A DNA stretch of 11,850 bases, from contig CAZOMR010000089.1 in the NCBI GenBank assembly GCA_964580655.1, positions 1-11,850 on the forward strand. Direction: 5' to 3'. Source of the stretch: CAZOMR01 sp964580655 (GTDB lineage Bacteria; RBG-13-61-14; CAZOMR01). Positions 1 through 6,866 of the stretch are shown piece by piece. A model generated the notes under the pieces. It ran no database searches, was not told where the DNA came from, and saw only the letters and a program-made list of their open reading frames with translations. How positions within the stretch are numbered: position 1 is the first letter of the stretch; each line of letters starts with the position of its first letter. The translations under genes were made by a program, and so were the position numbers.

Positions 1-4
1 TGCG

Positions 5-42
5 ATGCAGTTGGGCGGGGAAATAAAAAATGGCAACTGCAT
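5..42. repeat. 9-bp perfect inverted repeat at window edge
   Basis: ATGCAGTTG at 5-13 is the exact reverse complement of CAACTGCAT at 34-42, with a 20-base centre holding an A-rich run on the plus strand. It lies downstream of carB. The T run of the minus strand sits inside the loop and not after the stem, so it does not look like a standard intrinsic terminator. It could be an operator for a gene beyond the window edge. Confidence 0.4.
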
Positions 43-80
43 TATTTGGGTTAAAATTCGGCACAGCCTTACAGGCCGGG
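43..80 (-). terminator. possible weak terminator after carB
   Basis: Just past the carB stop, the minus strand can fold as CGGC...GCCG (pairing 75-78 with 59-62) or as the tighter GCCT-GTA-AGGC. It is followed by AATTTTAA. The stem is short and the T run is only four bases, so this is a tentative call. Confidence 0.25.
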
Positions 81-85
81 ATGTT

Positions 86-3000
86 CTAGGTCACTGTTCG
101 ATGGTATTCCTGGAGGGATTTCACTTGCATCTTATGCTGTGAGATCATGCTTTCAATGCCGTTAACCGAAGCCTCGGCACCGGCTACGGTAGTGATAAGT
201 GGCACGCTGTATAGGATTGCATTGGATCGTATCTTTACCTCGTCCACCCTGCTTACCTTTCCCGAAGGGGTATTTATTATGAGTTCAACCTTTCCGTCTT
301 TTATGAGATCAACTATATTGGGTCTTCCTTCCTGGATTTTCGGCAGGGTTCTTACCTTGATGCCGTTGTTAACGAACACATCCGCAGTTCCGGAAGTTGC
401 CATGATTTTGAAGCCGAGATCAGCGAGTTTCTTTGCGATGAAGACCATGCTTCTTTTATCCTGATCGTTCACGCTGATAAACACATTGCCCTTTTTCGGC
501 AATGTTTGTCCTGCGGCTATCTGGCTCTTGGCATAAGCCACTCCGAAGGTTGAATCAATTCCCATGACCTCGCCTGTTGATTTCATCTCCGGCCCGAGGA
601 TTGCATCTACCCCTTGAAACCTTATAAACGGGAACACCGACTCCTTGACAGCAAAATGCTTGATCTCTTTTTCCTTTGTGAAGCCCAGCCCTTTCAATGT
701 TCTTCCCAGCATTATCTTTGTGGCTAGTTTTGCCAGCGGAACACCTATTGCCTTGCTTACAAATGGGATTGTTCTGCTGGCCCTCGGGTTGACCTCCAGG
801 ACATAGACCACATTGTTTTTTACGGCATACTGGATGTTCAAAAGCCCCTTGACATTTAATTCCTTTGCCATGGCATAGGTATTCGCCTTGATTTTCTCTA
901 TTATTTCCTTTCCAAGGGTGTGTGGGGGAAGGACCATTGCGCTATCCCCGGAATGTATTCCTGCCTGCTCGATGTGCTCCATGATGCCGCCTATAACGCA
1001 ACTCTCGCCGTCCGCTATGGCATCCACATCCACCTCTATGGCATCCTCCAGGAATTTATCTACCAGGATAGGATGTTCAGGCGATGCCTCCACGGCCTTT
1101 TCCATAAAGTTCATCAGGCCTTCATCATCATATACTATCTCCATGGCCCGGCCACCGAGGACATAAGAGGGTCTTACCATTACCGGATAACCTATCCTGT
1201 TTGCGACCTTCTTCGCCCCTTCAAAGGATATGGCTGTTCCGTTCTCCGGCTGGATTATCTTCAGTATTTTCAACATCTGTTGAAATCTCTTTCTATCCTC
1301 TGCCCTGTCTATGGAGTCAGGGCTTGTTCCCAGTATCCTGACGCCAGCCTTTGCAAGCGGCACAGATATATTAAGCGGGGTCTGGCCTCCAAACTGGACA
1401 ATAATCCCGGTGGGCTTCTCGGTATCCACTATATTCAACACATCCTCAACTGTCAGTGGCTCGAAGTATAACTTGTCAGATGTATCATAATCCGTGGACA
1501 CAGTCTCCGGATTGCAGTTAACCATGATGCTCTCCATGCCCTCTTCCCTGAGAGCGTAAGACGCATGGCAACAGCAGTAATCAAACTCTATTCCCTGTCC
1601 GATCCTGTTCGGGCCCCCGCCAAGGATAAGCACCTTTTTATTTCCGGAGGGCGCGCTCTCGTCCTCGGTCTCATAGGTTGAATAATAATATGGCCGCTGG
1701 GCCTGGAATTCTCCCCCACAGGTATCCACCAGCTTGTAGACCGCTTTTATTCCCTTTCTCTTTCTGTATGCCCTGACCCTTTTCTCCGTTGAATTGAGAA
1801 GACAGGCAAGCTGTATGTCCGAGAATCCATCCTCCTTCGCCTTCTTCATCAGTTCCGGCGGAAGATTGATCCTGCTATTCGGACTCTTGCATTTGTATCT
1901 CTTCAGCTTTTCTTCCATCATCACTATCTGCTCAATGTTATCTATAAACCATGTATCAATCTTTGAGAGCTCGAATATCTCGTCAGTAGAGAGACCCAGT
2001 TTCAAGCCATACCTGACATAAAACAGTCTGTCGTCATTTGGAATTCTTATCTTTTGTTTTATCTCGCTTATCAGGTCCTCTGATGGGGAATTCAAATCCT
2101 GGTCTGTTATCCTGTCCTTTCCGTCTGAGCCCAGTCCGAATCTTCCTGTCTCGGTAGACCTTATGCCCTTTTGCAGTGCTTCCTTGAAATTTCTGCCAAT
2201 GGACATTGCCTCGCCGACAGCCTTCATGGAGGTGTTTATGACCCTCTGGGCTTGAGGGAACTTTTCAAATGTGAATCTGCATATCTTGAACACGCAGTAA
2301 TCAACAGTGGGCTCGAAGAACGAGGTTGTCTTTCCCGTGATCTCGTTGAGGACCTCCGGAAGGGTCAAGCCCACCGCCAGTTTTGTGGCCACCCTTGCAA
2401 TGGGGAATCCGGTGGCCTTGCTTGCCAGTGCCGAGCTTCTGGAAAGCCTTGGATTGACCTCTATAATCACGATGTGGCCGTTATCCGGATTCTGGCCGAA
2501 TTGAATATTTGCTCCTCCCCCGGTTATGCCTATCTTTCTTATGATTTTCTTGGACAGGTTCACAAAGTTTGAGTATTCCTCGCTGGTCAAGGTCTGCGAT
2601 GGTGCGACCACAATGCTGTCGCCAGTATGCACGCCCATGGGGTCCACATTTTCCATTGAAGTTATCATGATAACATTGTCAACACAGTCCCTGACAACCT
2701 CAAACTCTATTTCCTTCCATCCCAGGACCGATTGCTCCACCAATACCTGGCCGACCGGGCTTATCTCAAGGGCATTTGCCAGAGCCCCCTCCAATTCCTC
2801 CTTGTTGTAAGCTGTAGAGCCGCCGCTTCCGCCCATGCAATAGGCCGGCCTAAGGATTAAGGGGAATCCTATCCCGAGTCCGATCTTCATGCCTTGCTTT
2901 ACGCTTGTTGCGATCCCGCTTTTCGGGGTATCAACGGCTATCTCGTGCATGGCCTTTCTGAAAAGCTCCCTGTCCTCGGCCCTCGCAATAGCCTCAACAC

Positions 3001-3355
3001 TGGCCCCTATGCTCTCCACGCCGTAATTTTTTAGTATCCCTTCCTTCATCAAGAAATAAGCCAGGTTCAAGCCTGTCTGGCCCCCGAGCGTGGGCAGAAC
3101 CGCATCGGGTCTCTCCTTCTTGATTATCTCCGTCGTCGCCTCCACGGTAAGCGGCTCGACATATGTCACATCAGCCATCTCCGGGTCTGTCATTATGGTG
3201 GCCGGGTTGGAGTTCACAAGGATCGTATAGTAACCCTCTTCCCTCAAGGCCTTGCAGGCCTGGGAACCGGAGTAGTCGAACTCGCAGGCCTGGCCTATGA
3301 CGATAGGCCCGGACCCGATCATCAGTATCTTCTTTATGTCCCTGCGCTTCGGCAT
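86..3355 (-). CDS. carB: carbamoyl-phosphate synthase large subunit
   Basis: CarB makes carbamoyl phosphate from bicarbonate, ammonia and two ATP, feeding pyrimidine and arginine synthesis. At 1089 residues it is full length (E. coli about 1073). Two homologous ATP-grasp halves are visible: the carboxyphosphate half (about 1-400, GSGPIVIGQACEFDYSG near the start, RPAYCMGGSGG at 169-179) and the carbamoyl-phosphate half (LILGGGPNRIGQGIEFDY, RPSYVLGGRAME). Between them is the oligomerisation segment. The last 145 or so residues form the MGS-like allosteric domain (ISVNDQDK, ATSGTA). Residues matching E. coli Arg129, Arg169, Gln285, Glu299 and Asn301 are present at the same numbers, so both synthetase sites look intact. 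The start ATG lies one base after the carA stop (TAACATG), so translation is probably coupled. Because the partner CarA has no glutaminase site, this subunit probably receives free ammonia, which is inference. Confidence 0.97.
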   Translation of the reverse strand: MPKRRDIKKILMIGSGPIVIGQACEFDYSGSQACKALREEGYYTILVNSNPATIMTDPEMADVTYVEPLTVEATTEIIKKERPDAVLPTLGGQTGLNLAYFLMKEGILKNYGVESIGASVEAIARAEDRELFRKAMHEIAVDTPKSGIATSVKQGMKIGLGIGFPLILRPAYCMGGSGGSTAYNKEELEGALANALEISPVGQVLVEQSVLGWKEIEFEVVRDCVDNVIMITSMENVDPMGVHTGDSIVVAPSQTLTSEEYSNFVNLSKKIIRKIGITGGGANIQFGQNPDNGHIVIIEVNPRLSRSSALASKATGFPIARVATKLAVGLTLPEVLNEITGKTTSFFEPTVDYCVFKICRFTFEKFPQAQRVINTSMKAVGEAMSIGRNFKEALQKGIRSTETGRFGLGSDGKDRITDQDLNSPSEDLISEIKQKIRIPNDDRLFYVRYGLKLGLSTDEIFELSKIDTWFIDNIEQIVMMEEKLKRYKCKSPNSRINLPPELMKKAKEDGFSDIQLACLLNSTEKRVRAYRKRKGIKAVYKLVDTCGGEFQAQRPYYYSTYETEDESAPSGNKKVLILGGGPNRIGQGIEFDYCCCHASYALREEGMESIMVNCNPETVSTDYDTSDKLYFEPLTVEDVLNIVDTEKPTGIIVQFGGQTPLNISVPLAKAGVRILGTSPDSIDRAEDRKRFQQMLKILKIIQPENGTAISFEGAKKVANRIGYPVMVRPSYVLGGRAMEIVYDDEGLMNFMEKAVEASPEHPILVDKFLEDAIEVDVDAIADGESCVIGGIMEHIEQAGIHSGDSAMVLPPHTLGKEIIEKIKANTYAMAKELNVKGLLNIQYAVKNNVVYVLEVNPRASRTIPFVSKAIGVPLAKLATKIMLGRTLKGLGFTKEKEIKHFAVKESVFPFIRFQGVDAILGPEMKSTGEVMGIDSTFGVAYAKSQIAAGQTLPKKGNVFISVNDQDKRSMVFIAKKLADLGFKIMATSGTADVFVNNGIKVRTLPKIQEGRPNIVDLIKDGKVELIINTPSGKVSRVDEVKIRSNAILYSVPLITTVAGAEASVNGIESMISQHKMQVKSLQEYHRTVT

Positions 3356-3356
3356 G

Positions 3357-4451
3357 TTATCTGGCTTTCTTTTTCCTCGTCATCTTGAGAAACCTCTTAA
3401 ACACATCATGAACCTCATTTAATCCGGGGCTTGCCGGGTAGTATTGGGTGGAGATGAATTTCAGGCGCTTGCTTTCCATCTCCTCAATAGAGTCGTCATT
3501 CACATTGCGCAGGGTAATCTCGATTTCTTTTTTATCCTTGATCGAGTCCGGGTCCAGGGCGAATGAATGATTCTGGACAGTGATCTCGCCCCTGTATGAA
3601 GAAGGGGACTTCACCGGATAGTTCACGCCGTGATGACCGACCTTCATCTTGAGGCGCTTGCCGCCCAGGGCAAGGCCAATGATTTCGTGTCCGAGGGAAA
3701 TGCCAAACACTGGAATCTTTCCAAGAAGCCCCTGAACCACCTTGAGGACCCCGGGAATTGCTTCATCATCCTCCGGACCGCTTGATATAACCAGTCCATC
3801 AAGCTTCAACGCAAGAATTTTCTCGGAAGGAGTATTATAGGGCAACAACATGATACTGCACCCCAGGCTCTTCAGTTGTCTGAGAAAATTATTCATGATG
3901 CCCAGGTCTATTATCCCTATTTTCGGCGCTCCGGGCTTCCCCTTGATATTTGTAATCTTCCTTACAGAAATACCTTTGATGAAATCCCTTCCAGGCTTTT
4001 TACTTTTATCCTTTAGTCTTTTTACTAAATCGGCTTTTTTGACCCTCTTTGTTGATACTATCCCTGGCCTCTCGCCTTTATCACGGATATTGACAGCCAG
4101 GGTTCTCGTATCAATCCCGCTTATCGCAAGGACACCCTGATTCTTCAGGAAATCATCTAAGCTATCCTCTGTCTGCCAGTTGGAGGGCATCCTGCTATTC
4201 TCCTTGATAACCAGGGAACCTATCCAGCATTTCTTTGACTCATTGAACTTTTTCGCCACGCCGTAGTTGCCTATCAAGGGATATGTCAGAACAACGATCT
4301 TGCCGGCATTAGCAGGGTCTGTCATGATCTCCTGATACCCGACAACGCCGGTGTTCAGGATAACACCCCCGATCCTTTCACCCGGTGCCCCTATCGAGAT
4401 GCCTTCAAAACAAGTGCCATCCTCTAATACCAATAAAGCCTTCATGCCCAT
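3357..4451 (-). CDS. carA: carbamoyl-phosphate synthase small subunit, glutaminase site lost
   Basis: CarA normally hydrolyses glutamine and channels ammonia into CarB. The 364 residues align along the whole family (E. coli 382). The N-terminal domain has ALLVLEDG, GYQEIMTDP and IDTRTLA; the C-terminal half is the class I glutaminase fold (GISLGHEI, KVGHHGVNYPV, QNHSFALD). Every catalytic residue is changed. Nucleophile Cys269 of E. coli is Ser252 (TCC at 3696-3698). His353 is Tyr338. Glu355 is deleted (YPASPG instead of HPEASPG). Glutamine-site residues are changed too: Ser47 to Ala47, Gly243 to Glu227, Gln273 to Glu256, Gly313 to Ser296. The frame is open and normal in length, so it is not a decayed gene. 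It resembles vertebrate CPS1, where a Cys-to-Ser change goes with ammonia dependence. It is probably kept as a structural subunit of CarB. The start at 4451 has CAGG just upstream; an alternative ATG lies two codons on. Confidence 0.93.
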   Translation of the reverse strand: MGMKALLVLEDGTCFEGISIGAPGERIGGVILNTGVVGYQEIMTDPANAGKIVVLTYPLIGNYGVAKKFNESKKCWIGSLVIKENSRMPSNWQTEDSLDDFLKNQGVLAISGIDTRTLAVNIRDKGERPGIVSTKRVKKADLVKRLKDKSKKPGRDFIKGISVRKITNIKGKPGAPKIGIIDLGIMNNFLRQLKSLGCSIMLLPYNTPSEKILALKLDGLVISSGPEDDEAIPGVLKVVQGLLGKIPVFGISLGHEIIGLALGGKRLKMKVGHHGVNYPVKSPSSYRGEITVQNHSFALDPDSIKDKKEIEITLRNVNDDSIEEMESKRLKFISTQYYPASPGLNEVHDVFKRFLKMTRKKKAR

Positions 4452-4471
4452 CTATACCTGACCAGCGAGAT

Positions 4472-4500
4472 ATGCTAGTAGATTCCTCTCAATCTGTCAA
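4472..4500 (-). promoter_or_regulatory. carAB promoter
   Basis: On the minus strand a perfect -35 box TTGACA (4495-4500) is followed after 17 bases by TAGCAT (4472-4477), which matches TATAAT at four of six bases. Transcription would start near 4465. That gives a leader of only about 14 bases before the carA ATG, leaving no room for a riboswitch or attenuator, so control would act at initiation. Confidence 0.75.
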
Positions 4501-4543
4501 TAGAAAAAATTTTCCTCCGGGCAGGGCGCATTCCGGGAGAAAT

Positions 4544-4572
4544 TTGACAAAGAAAAAATGGCTTGCTAGACT
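4544..4572 (+). promoter_or_regulatory. promoter of the GuaA-like gene
   Basis: A perfect TTGACA (4544-4549) is followed after 17 bases by TAGACT (4567-4572), a four-of-six match to TATAAT. Transcription would begin near 4579. It faces away from the carAB promoter; the two -35 boxes are 43 bases apart. Confidence 0.75.
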
Positions 4573-4579
4573 CCCATTT

Positions 4580-4595
4580 TTAGTCCAACGACTAA
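4580..4595 (+). promoter_or_regulatory. hairpin at the 5' end of the GuaA-like leader
   Basis: TTAGTC-CAAC-GACTAA is a perfect 6-bp stem with a four-base loop, starting at about the predicted transcription start. An mRNA beginning here would carry a 5'-terminal stem-loop, which often stabilises transcripts. The outer pair CTCCC (4571-4575) and GGGAG (4604-4608) could extend it only if transcription begins further upstream. Confidence 0.4.
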
Positions 4596-4637
4596 GCCTT
4601 TCCGGGAGAGAATAAAAATCAAGGAGGATGCAGGGAA

Positions 4638-5603
4638 ATGAGGATCAAGGAGATAAAGTTAAAGGATTTGAACACCAGGAATTTCATAAAGCAACAAGTG
4701 GATGAGATCTCTTCTATGGTTGAGGATGGCCTGGCCATCAATGCACTATCCGGCGGAGTTGACTCGGCGGCGGTTACTATGTTGGGCCACAGGGCTCTGG
4801 GCAAGAGGCTTCTGACATACTTTATAGAGAACGGCATAATGCGGGAAGGCGAGGCAGGATATATTGTGTCGGTATTCAAGAAGCTGGGCGTTCGTGTAGA
4901 GGTAATAGATGCCCGGAGAAAATTCTTCAAGGCGCTTGCGGGCCTTCGAGACCCGGAGGAAAAGAGGGAGGCCATCACCCAGACATTCTACAAGGATGTT
5001 TTCGGTCCGCTGGTAAGAAAAAGCAGGTCCAGATACCTTTTGCAGGGCACAAACTACACGGATGTAGAAGAGACCGTGGCCGGGATCAAAAGACAGCACA
5101 ACATCCTCGAACAGCTTGGAATAGACACCCAGAAGATGTTCGGCTACAAAGTTATTGAACCCCTGATACAGCTAAGAAAGCCAGGGATAAGAAGAGTCGC
5201 AAAATCACTCGGACTGCCGGCGGAAATATATAACAGGCCGCCATTCCCGGGTCCTGCTCTTGGGGCAAGGGTAATAGGCGAGGTTACCCCGGAGAGAGTG
5301 GCGATTGTAAGAAAGGCCACAAAAATCGTGGAGGCTGAACTATCCAGGACAAAGGCCTTTCAATACATGGCCATTCTCCATGAAGACAGGGTCACAGGGA
5401 TAAACAAAGGAAAAAGGGATTACGGCTTGCAGATAGAACTAAGATGCTGGGATTCCAAGGATGCGGTAACAGCATCTCCCGCGAGACTTCCATTTAATAC
5501 CCTGGAAAAATTAGCAAAGAAAATAACAACGCAAGTGACGGGTGTTGTCAGCGTCACTTACAACATAACCAAAAAGCCGCCTTCTACCATGGAGGTGATC
5601 TAG
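4638..5603 (+). CDS. stand-alone GMP-synthetase-type ATP pyrophosphatase (GuaA C-terminal half)
   Basis: The 321 residues match the synthetase part of GMP synthase with no glutaminase domain, the layout of archaeal GuaAb. The family adenylates XMP and replaces AMP with ammonia to give GMP. Visible motifs are the P-loop SGGVDS (38-43), REGEA (69-73), LAGLRDPEEKR-like segment (100-110), QGTNYTDVEET (136-146), RPPFPGPALGARVIGEVT (200-217) and the C-terminal dimerisation domain ending KPPSTMEVI. Two substrate regions differ from typical GMP synthase. The lid IKSHHNVGGLP reads IKRQHNILEQL, and the end KPPATIEWE (IEFE in archaea) reads KPPSTMEVI; YDIS is also YNIT. It may be a GMP synthase subunit with the glutaminase encoded elsewhere, an ammonia-dependent enzyme, or a paralogue acting on another acceptor. 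AAGGAGG (4621-4627) supports the ATG at 4638; an ATG at 4628 is out of frame. Confidence 0.85.
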   Translation: MRIKEIKLKDLNTRNFIKQQVDEISSMVEDGLAINALSGGVDSAAVTMLGHRALGKRLLTYFIENGIMREGEAGYIVSVFKKLGVRVEVIDARRKFFKALAGLRDPEEKREAITQTFYKDVFGPLVRKSRSRYLLQGTNYTDVEETVAGIKRQHNILEQLGIDTQKMFGYKVIEPLIQLRKPGIRRVAKSLGLPAEIYNRPPFPGPALGARVIGEVTPERVAIVRKATKIVEAELSRTKAFQYMAILHEDRVTGINKGKRDYGLQIELRCWDSKDAVTASPARLPFNTLEKLAKKITTQVTGVVSVTYNITKKPPSTMEVI

Positions 5604-5614
5604 CCGGAGATTTT

Positions 5615-5697
5615 CAACTGTGCGAGCGACCACGCAGGGCTGTAAGCTTCCTCCTTCGCTGAAGCTACGGAGGACAAGCCGGAGGACAAGTTAGTTG
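5615..5697. repeat. structured REP-like intergenic element
   Basis: This lies between the convergent ends of the GuaA-like and nuclease genes. It is bounded by complementary arms CAACT (5615-5619) and AGTTG (5693-5697). The core CCTCCTTCGCTGAAGCTACGGAGG (5650-5673) is an imperfect palindrome with arms CCTCC/GGAGG and inner GCT/AGC. A 10-base direct repeat GGAGGACAAG follows at 5669-5678 and 5681-5690. There is no open gene here. It may help end transcription from both sides, and it resembles the element at 6775-6802. Confidence 0.5.
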
Positions 5698-5705
5698 CGA
5701 TAGCT

Positions 5706-6581
5706 TTATGGAATTGTCACATCAGCGATCACCGGCATATGGTCCGAAGGTCGTCTGCCGTTTTTATATGTATCTTCAAGTACTGCATAGTCTTTGATGC
5801 TCATGCCCTTTGAGACAAATATGTAATCAATGCGCCTTCCTGGCTGAGAATCAATCCCAAAGCCCCTTGAGGTGCCACATGGCCCGGCTGTCGGGGTTTG
5901 AGATATGACCCTGGAATCAAGAAGCAAAGATGTCATGGTCTGATAAGGGATTGAGGTGTCCGTGGTGTTGAAATCACCGGTAACCACTGCGGGAATGTCC
6001 CCTGCAATCGATCCTATCTTTTCCACAATCAGCCTGGCGCTCATCCTCCGGGCCTTTATGCTCACATGGTCAAAGTGAGTGTTAAAATGAAACAAGACCC
6101 TGCCGCTTTTCTTGTCCCGGAATTTTCCCCAGGTAACCACCCTCTTGCAGGCTGACCCCCAGGACTTGGACCCGGGCACCTCAGGGGTCTCGGAGAGCCA
6201 GAAGGTTGAATGCTCGATCAGCTCAAACCGGTCCTTGCGATAAAAAATGGAACAGCGCTCTCCGCGCCGCTCCCCGTCTCCCCGTGGAAGGCCGAACCAT
6301 GCATAATCCGGCAACATCCTCTCAAGGTCACGAGCCTGTGAATTCCTGACCTCCTGCATCCCGATAATGTCAGGATCATGCCTTAAAACGAGTTCGGCCA
6401 CATGGTCCCTCCGAAACCACCAATGGTTCATGCCATCCATAAATGTCCGACACCGGATATTGAAGGTCATTACCCGGATTTCGGCGTCAGCCCGATCTGA
6501 GCTTGAAATGGTTCTTTCATCTCCATTACCTATACCGGCCATGATCAGATAGGCCAATATAACAAGTGAGAATTTTTTCAT
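5706..6581 (-). CDS. exported endonuclease/exonuclease/phosphatase-family protein
   Basis: This is a 291-residue metal-dependent phosphodiesterase or phosphatase of the DNase I/exonuclease III fold. The family cleaves nucleic acids, sphingomyelin, inositol phosphates and similar phosphoesters, so the substrate cannot be fixed. Catalytic motifs are in order: MTFNIR (Asn41), IGMQEV (Glu77), FNTHFDH (His169, Asp171), VVTGDFNTT (Asp203, Asn205) and SDHMPV (Asp280, His281). The N-terminus, MKKFSLVILAYLIMAGIGNG, looks like a signal peptide or lipid-free membrane anchor, so it acts outside the cytoplasm. The frame stays open upstream to 6803, but ATG 6581 is chosen because GGGAG lies eight bases before it, the signal peptide begins there, and a strong promoter with start near 6605 lies inside the longer frame. 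It stands alone between two palindromic elements. Confidence 0.85.
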   Translation of the reverse strand: MKKFSLVILAYLIMAGIGNGDERTISSSDRADAEIRVMTFNIRCRTFMDGMNHWWFRRDHVAELVLRHDPDIIGMQEVRNSQARDLERMLPDYAWFGLPRGDGERRGERCSIFYRKDRFELIEHSTFWLSETPEVPGSKSWGSACKRVVTWGKFRDKKSGRVLFHFNTHFDHVSIKARRMSARLIVEKIGSIAGDIPAVVTGDFNTTDTSIPYQTMTSLLLDSRVISQTPTAGPCGTSRGFGIDSQPGRRIDYIFVSKGMSIKDYAVLEDTYKNGRRPSDHMPVIADVTIP

Positions 6582-6611
6582 ATGCTCATTCTCCCGCTTA
6601 TGATATGTATT

Positions 6612-6640
6612 TCTATATCCGGGCATTTCTATTTTGTCAA
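6612..6640 (-). promoter_or_regulatory. nuclease gene promoter
   Basis: The minus strand has TTGACA (6635-6640), a 17-base spacer and TATAGA (6612-6617, four of six). Transcription would start near 6605, about 24 bases before the ATG at 6581. This fixes the start and rules out the longer frame. Confidence 0.75.
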
Positions 6641-6655
6641 GACACGCATCCGGCG

Positions 6656-6671
6656 AGGGCCTGCGACATAA
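6656..6671 (-). promoter_or_regulatory. upstream element TTATGTCGCAnnCCCT, copy 1
   Basis: On the minus strand TTATGTCGCA (6662-6671) plus CCCT (6656-6659) lies 21 bases upstream of the -35 box, counted from the end of the 10-mer. The same bases with the same 21-base gap precede the promoter at 11754-11782. It is probably a binding site for a shared regulator. Confidence 0.5.
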
Positions 6672-6774
6672 TAGTAGGTTTTGCCCATTGTAAAGGAGAC
6701 CAGTCGGCCTACATCCCGTCTGGGTCGCCTCTACCGCCAACCTCTTGAAATCAGTTCTTCGTCCCCCGGGGAGA

Positions 6775-6802
6775 CCTGCCTGCGCCAAGACTTTGGCAGG
6801 CA
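6775..6802. repeat. palindromic REP-like element upstream of nuclease gene
   Basis: GCCTG (6778-6782) pairs with CAGGC (6797-6801). After a two-base bulge, CCAA (85-88 of the 6700s) pairs with TTGG (6793-6796) around a GACT loop, giving nine pairs. Its layout resembles the element at 5650-5673: both have a C-rich arm, a GCY-RAAG-like centre and a G-rich arm. Together they bracket the nuclease gene. No gene lies between 6582 and 6864. Confidence 0.45.
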
Positions 6803-6844
6803 TGAATGACAGCCTGGGTTAAAAGCTCTTGTTTGTATAGGTAT

Positions 6845-6866
6845 TCAAAAACCGGAAGACCCGTTT
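6845..6866 (-). terminator. possible intrinsic terminator of the acyl-CoA synthetase gene
   Basis: Overlapping the TAA stop, the minus strand reads AACGG-GTCTT-CCGGTT followed by further T. This makes five pairs with one bulged G and a five-base T run. It is modest but well placed. Confidence 0.4.

Larger units (their letters stand above)
4510..4609. repeat. three TTCCGGGAGA-like boxes in the divergent intergenic region
   Basis: TTCCGGGAGA occurs exactly at 4531-4540 and again at 4600-4609. An inverted, imperfect copy (TTTTCCTCCGG, 4510-4520) forms a partial inverted repeat with the first direct copy (8 of 10 positions). Copies one and two lie between the two back-to-back -35 boxes; copy three lies in the leader of the plus-strand gene. 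The placement fits an operator controlling both transcription units, but no known regulator site is recognised. Confidence 0.45.

Noticed and set aside
888..2810. Plus-strand open frames inside carB of up to 183 residues
   Set aside because: They are antisense shadows of a highly conserved coding region and show no family motifs or ribosome sites.
3357..4451. carA as a pseudogene or sequencing artefact
   Set aside because: The frame is uninterrupted and near family length, is translationally coupled to an intact carB, and has its own promoter. Seven independent active-site changes cannot come from a single error.
4452..4637. Lost or frameshifted glutaminase half of GuaA upstream of 4638
   Set aside because: The 186-base gap is too short for the roughly 190-residue domain and is filled by two promoters and repeated boxes; no glutaminase motif is visible in any frame.
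6629..6688. Short minus-strand frame starting MGKTYYYV, resembling the start of GIY-YIG nucleases
   Set aside because: Similarity covers only about eight residues and the frame stops after 19 codons inside the nuclease promoter; too short to call a gene remnant.
6582..6803. N-terminal extension of 74 residues on the nuclease gene
   Set aside because: The extension crosses a strong TTGACA-17-TATAGA promoter and a palindromic element, and places a good signal peptide in the middle of the protein. The ATG at 6581 has its own ribosome site.
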